Positions 63,235 to 64,000 of a stretch of 64,000 nucleotides of DNA are shown piece after piece (within the stretch, counting starts at the first letter, position 1; each line of letters starts with the position of its first letter). Position numbers and translations under genes: made by a program. The DNA is from Eleginops maclovinus (Eukaryota; Chordata; Actinopteri; Perciformes; Eleginopidae): the NCBI RefSeq assembly GCF_036324505.1, contig NC_086351.1, positions 4,644,001 through 4,708,000 on the forward strand, written 5' to 3'. The notes under the pieces were generated by a model. The model did no database searches, was not told where the DNA came from, and saw only the letters and a list, made by a program, of their open reading frames with translations.

Positions 63235-63871
63235 CTCAGTCAGGAGAGCTGCCCTGCTTTCCGGCCCTCCTGATTGGTCAGCAAGGAGCCAACCCCTGCT
63301 GCAAGATTTTGAACCTAGGTGATTCATTTCAAGAATTACTGAAAAAACACTGTTCTTTGTTTTCTTGTGTAAAATGCAGAACATAAAAACAATACTGTTC
63401 CAAAAACATAATCTAATGACGTTGATATAAAAGATCAAACGACTACATTATTAGTACACCTTTCCTATTGGCCACCTGTGACATAAGATTGTAAACTCAC
63501 AGGCAGCCCATTTCATTGTTTTCTTGATGTTAGGAGTGGGTTTTTTTGGACCAGCATGTGACAGAGAAGTTGAGGGTTTACTGTGAAATAATCTGAAAAA
63601 AAGTTCAGTTTTTTTTAATCCACTTTATTTATCATCTCACATTTCTTAGTAGAATTATGGTTAGGATGCAAAATAAATGATCGAGCTCTAGAATCTGATT
63701 TATTGCTACTCAGCAGTTCTGTGTATGGAGTTTGATTGTGAATCACTTGGTCCAGGTCATCTTTATATACAGTATACAGTAAATGCAAGCCTGTTTCAGA
63801 AGCATTTCTCCCTACGAGTGTTTCTGTCACTTCTTTGATTTTGCTGAAAAATAACTAACTTGTATTTTTGG
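63235..63871. other. 5' flank of trypsinogen D, diverged copy of the B/C flank
   Basis: Blocks such as 'aggtgattcatttc', 'aaaaagttcagtttt' and 'gtatggagtttgatt' appear in the same order as upstream of B, but with many differences. No gene is seen. Confidence 0.6.
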
Positions 63872-64000
63872 CAGTTTGCTGTTTGTGTTTGTATACATCT
63901 TATCTTCGCCACAATCCTTTAAAATGATTTGTTAAAAGGTTTGCGTACTGGGATTTTTGGGATACAGTCAAAACAAATCAATAACTTAAACATCCAGAAT
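63872..64000 (+). repeat. Extra partial copy of the trypsinogen 3' flank
   Basis: 'gtttgctgtttgtgtttgta' and 'ctttaaaatga' match the C 3' flank at about 60235-60300. 'gggatttttgggatacagt' and 'aataacttaaacat' match the D 3' flank in inverted orientation (about 61505-61580). No trypsin gene precedes it, so the array continues or is broken here. Confidence 0.65.

Overview
The window looks like nuclear DNA of a percomorph-type teleost fish. The evidence is spliced genes with canonical GT/AG boundaries, very abundant CA/TG microsatellites, tRNA-derived SINEs, many small TTAA-ended and hAT-like non-autonomous DNA elements, and the gene set itself. The species cannot be fixed from the sequence alone. 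All exon boundaries below were read by eye from splice sites, reading phase and recognised protein similarity.

Layout from left to right. (1) 1-8.4 kb: the last four coding exons of hormone-sensitive lipase (lipe, + strand) and its probable long 3'UTR; the N-terminal part lies left of the window. (2) 9.3-44.2 kb: a complete 15-exon tmem145 gene (+), whose exons join to a 551-residue seven-transmembrane protein of the GPR180/TMEM145 class. Its introns hold most of the repeats and microsatellites. (3) 47.4-48.6 kb: a complete three-exon mrpl17 gene (-) for mitochondrial ribosomal protein bL17m. (4) 49.6-49.8 kb: an orphan first-exon-like ORF on +. (5) 50.4-63.2 kb: a cluster of four trypsinogen genes. 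Copy A (-) is broken by a repeat in exon 3. Copies B (-), C (+) and D (-) are intact six-exon genes of 242 codons each. B/C are head to head and C/D tail to tail, which makes two overlapping imperfect palindromes. The window ends inside a further partial copy of the trypsin 3' flank.

The genes do not form one pathway. lipe encodes an intracellular lipase, tmem145 a membrane protein, mrpl17 a mitoribosome protein and the trypsinogens secreted pancreatic proteases. As I recall it, a trypsinogen cluster near hormone-sensitive lipase is the setting in which antifreeze glycoprotein (AFGP) and trypsinogen-like protease genes arose in Antarctic notothenioids. I see no AFGP-type Thr-Ala-Ala repeat here.

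The observations most worth checking are tmem145 exon 11 pinned between a (GT)36 tract and a (AC)40 tract, the palindromic mosaic trypsinogen cluster with one repeat-broken member, nested mobile elements with readable target duplications, and two orphan first exons.
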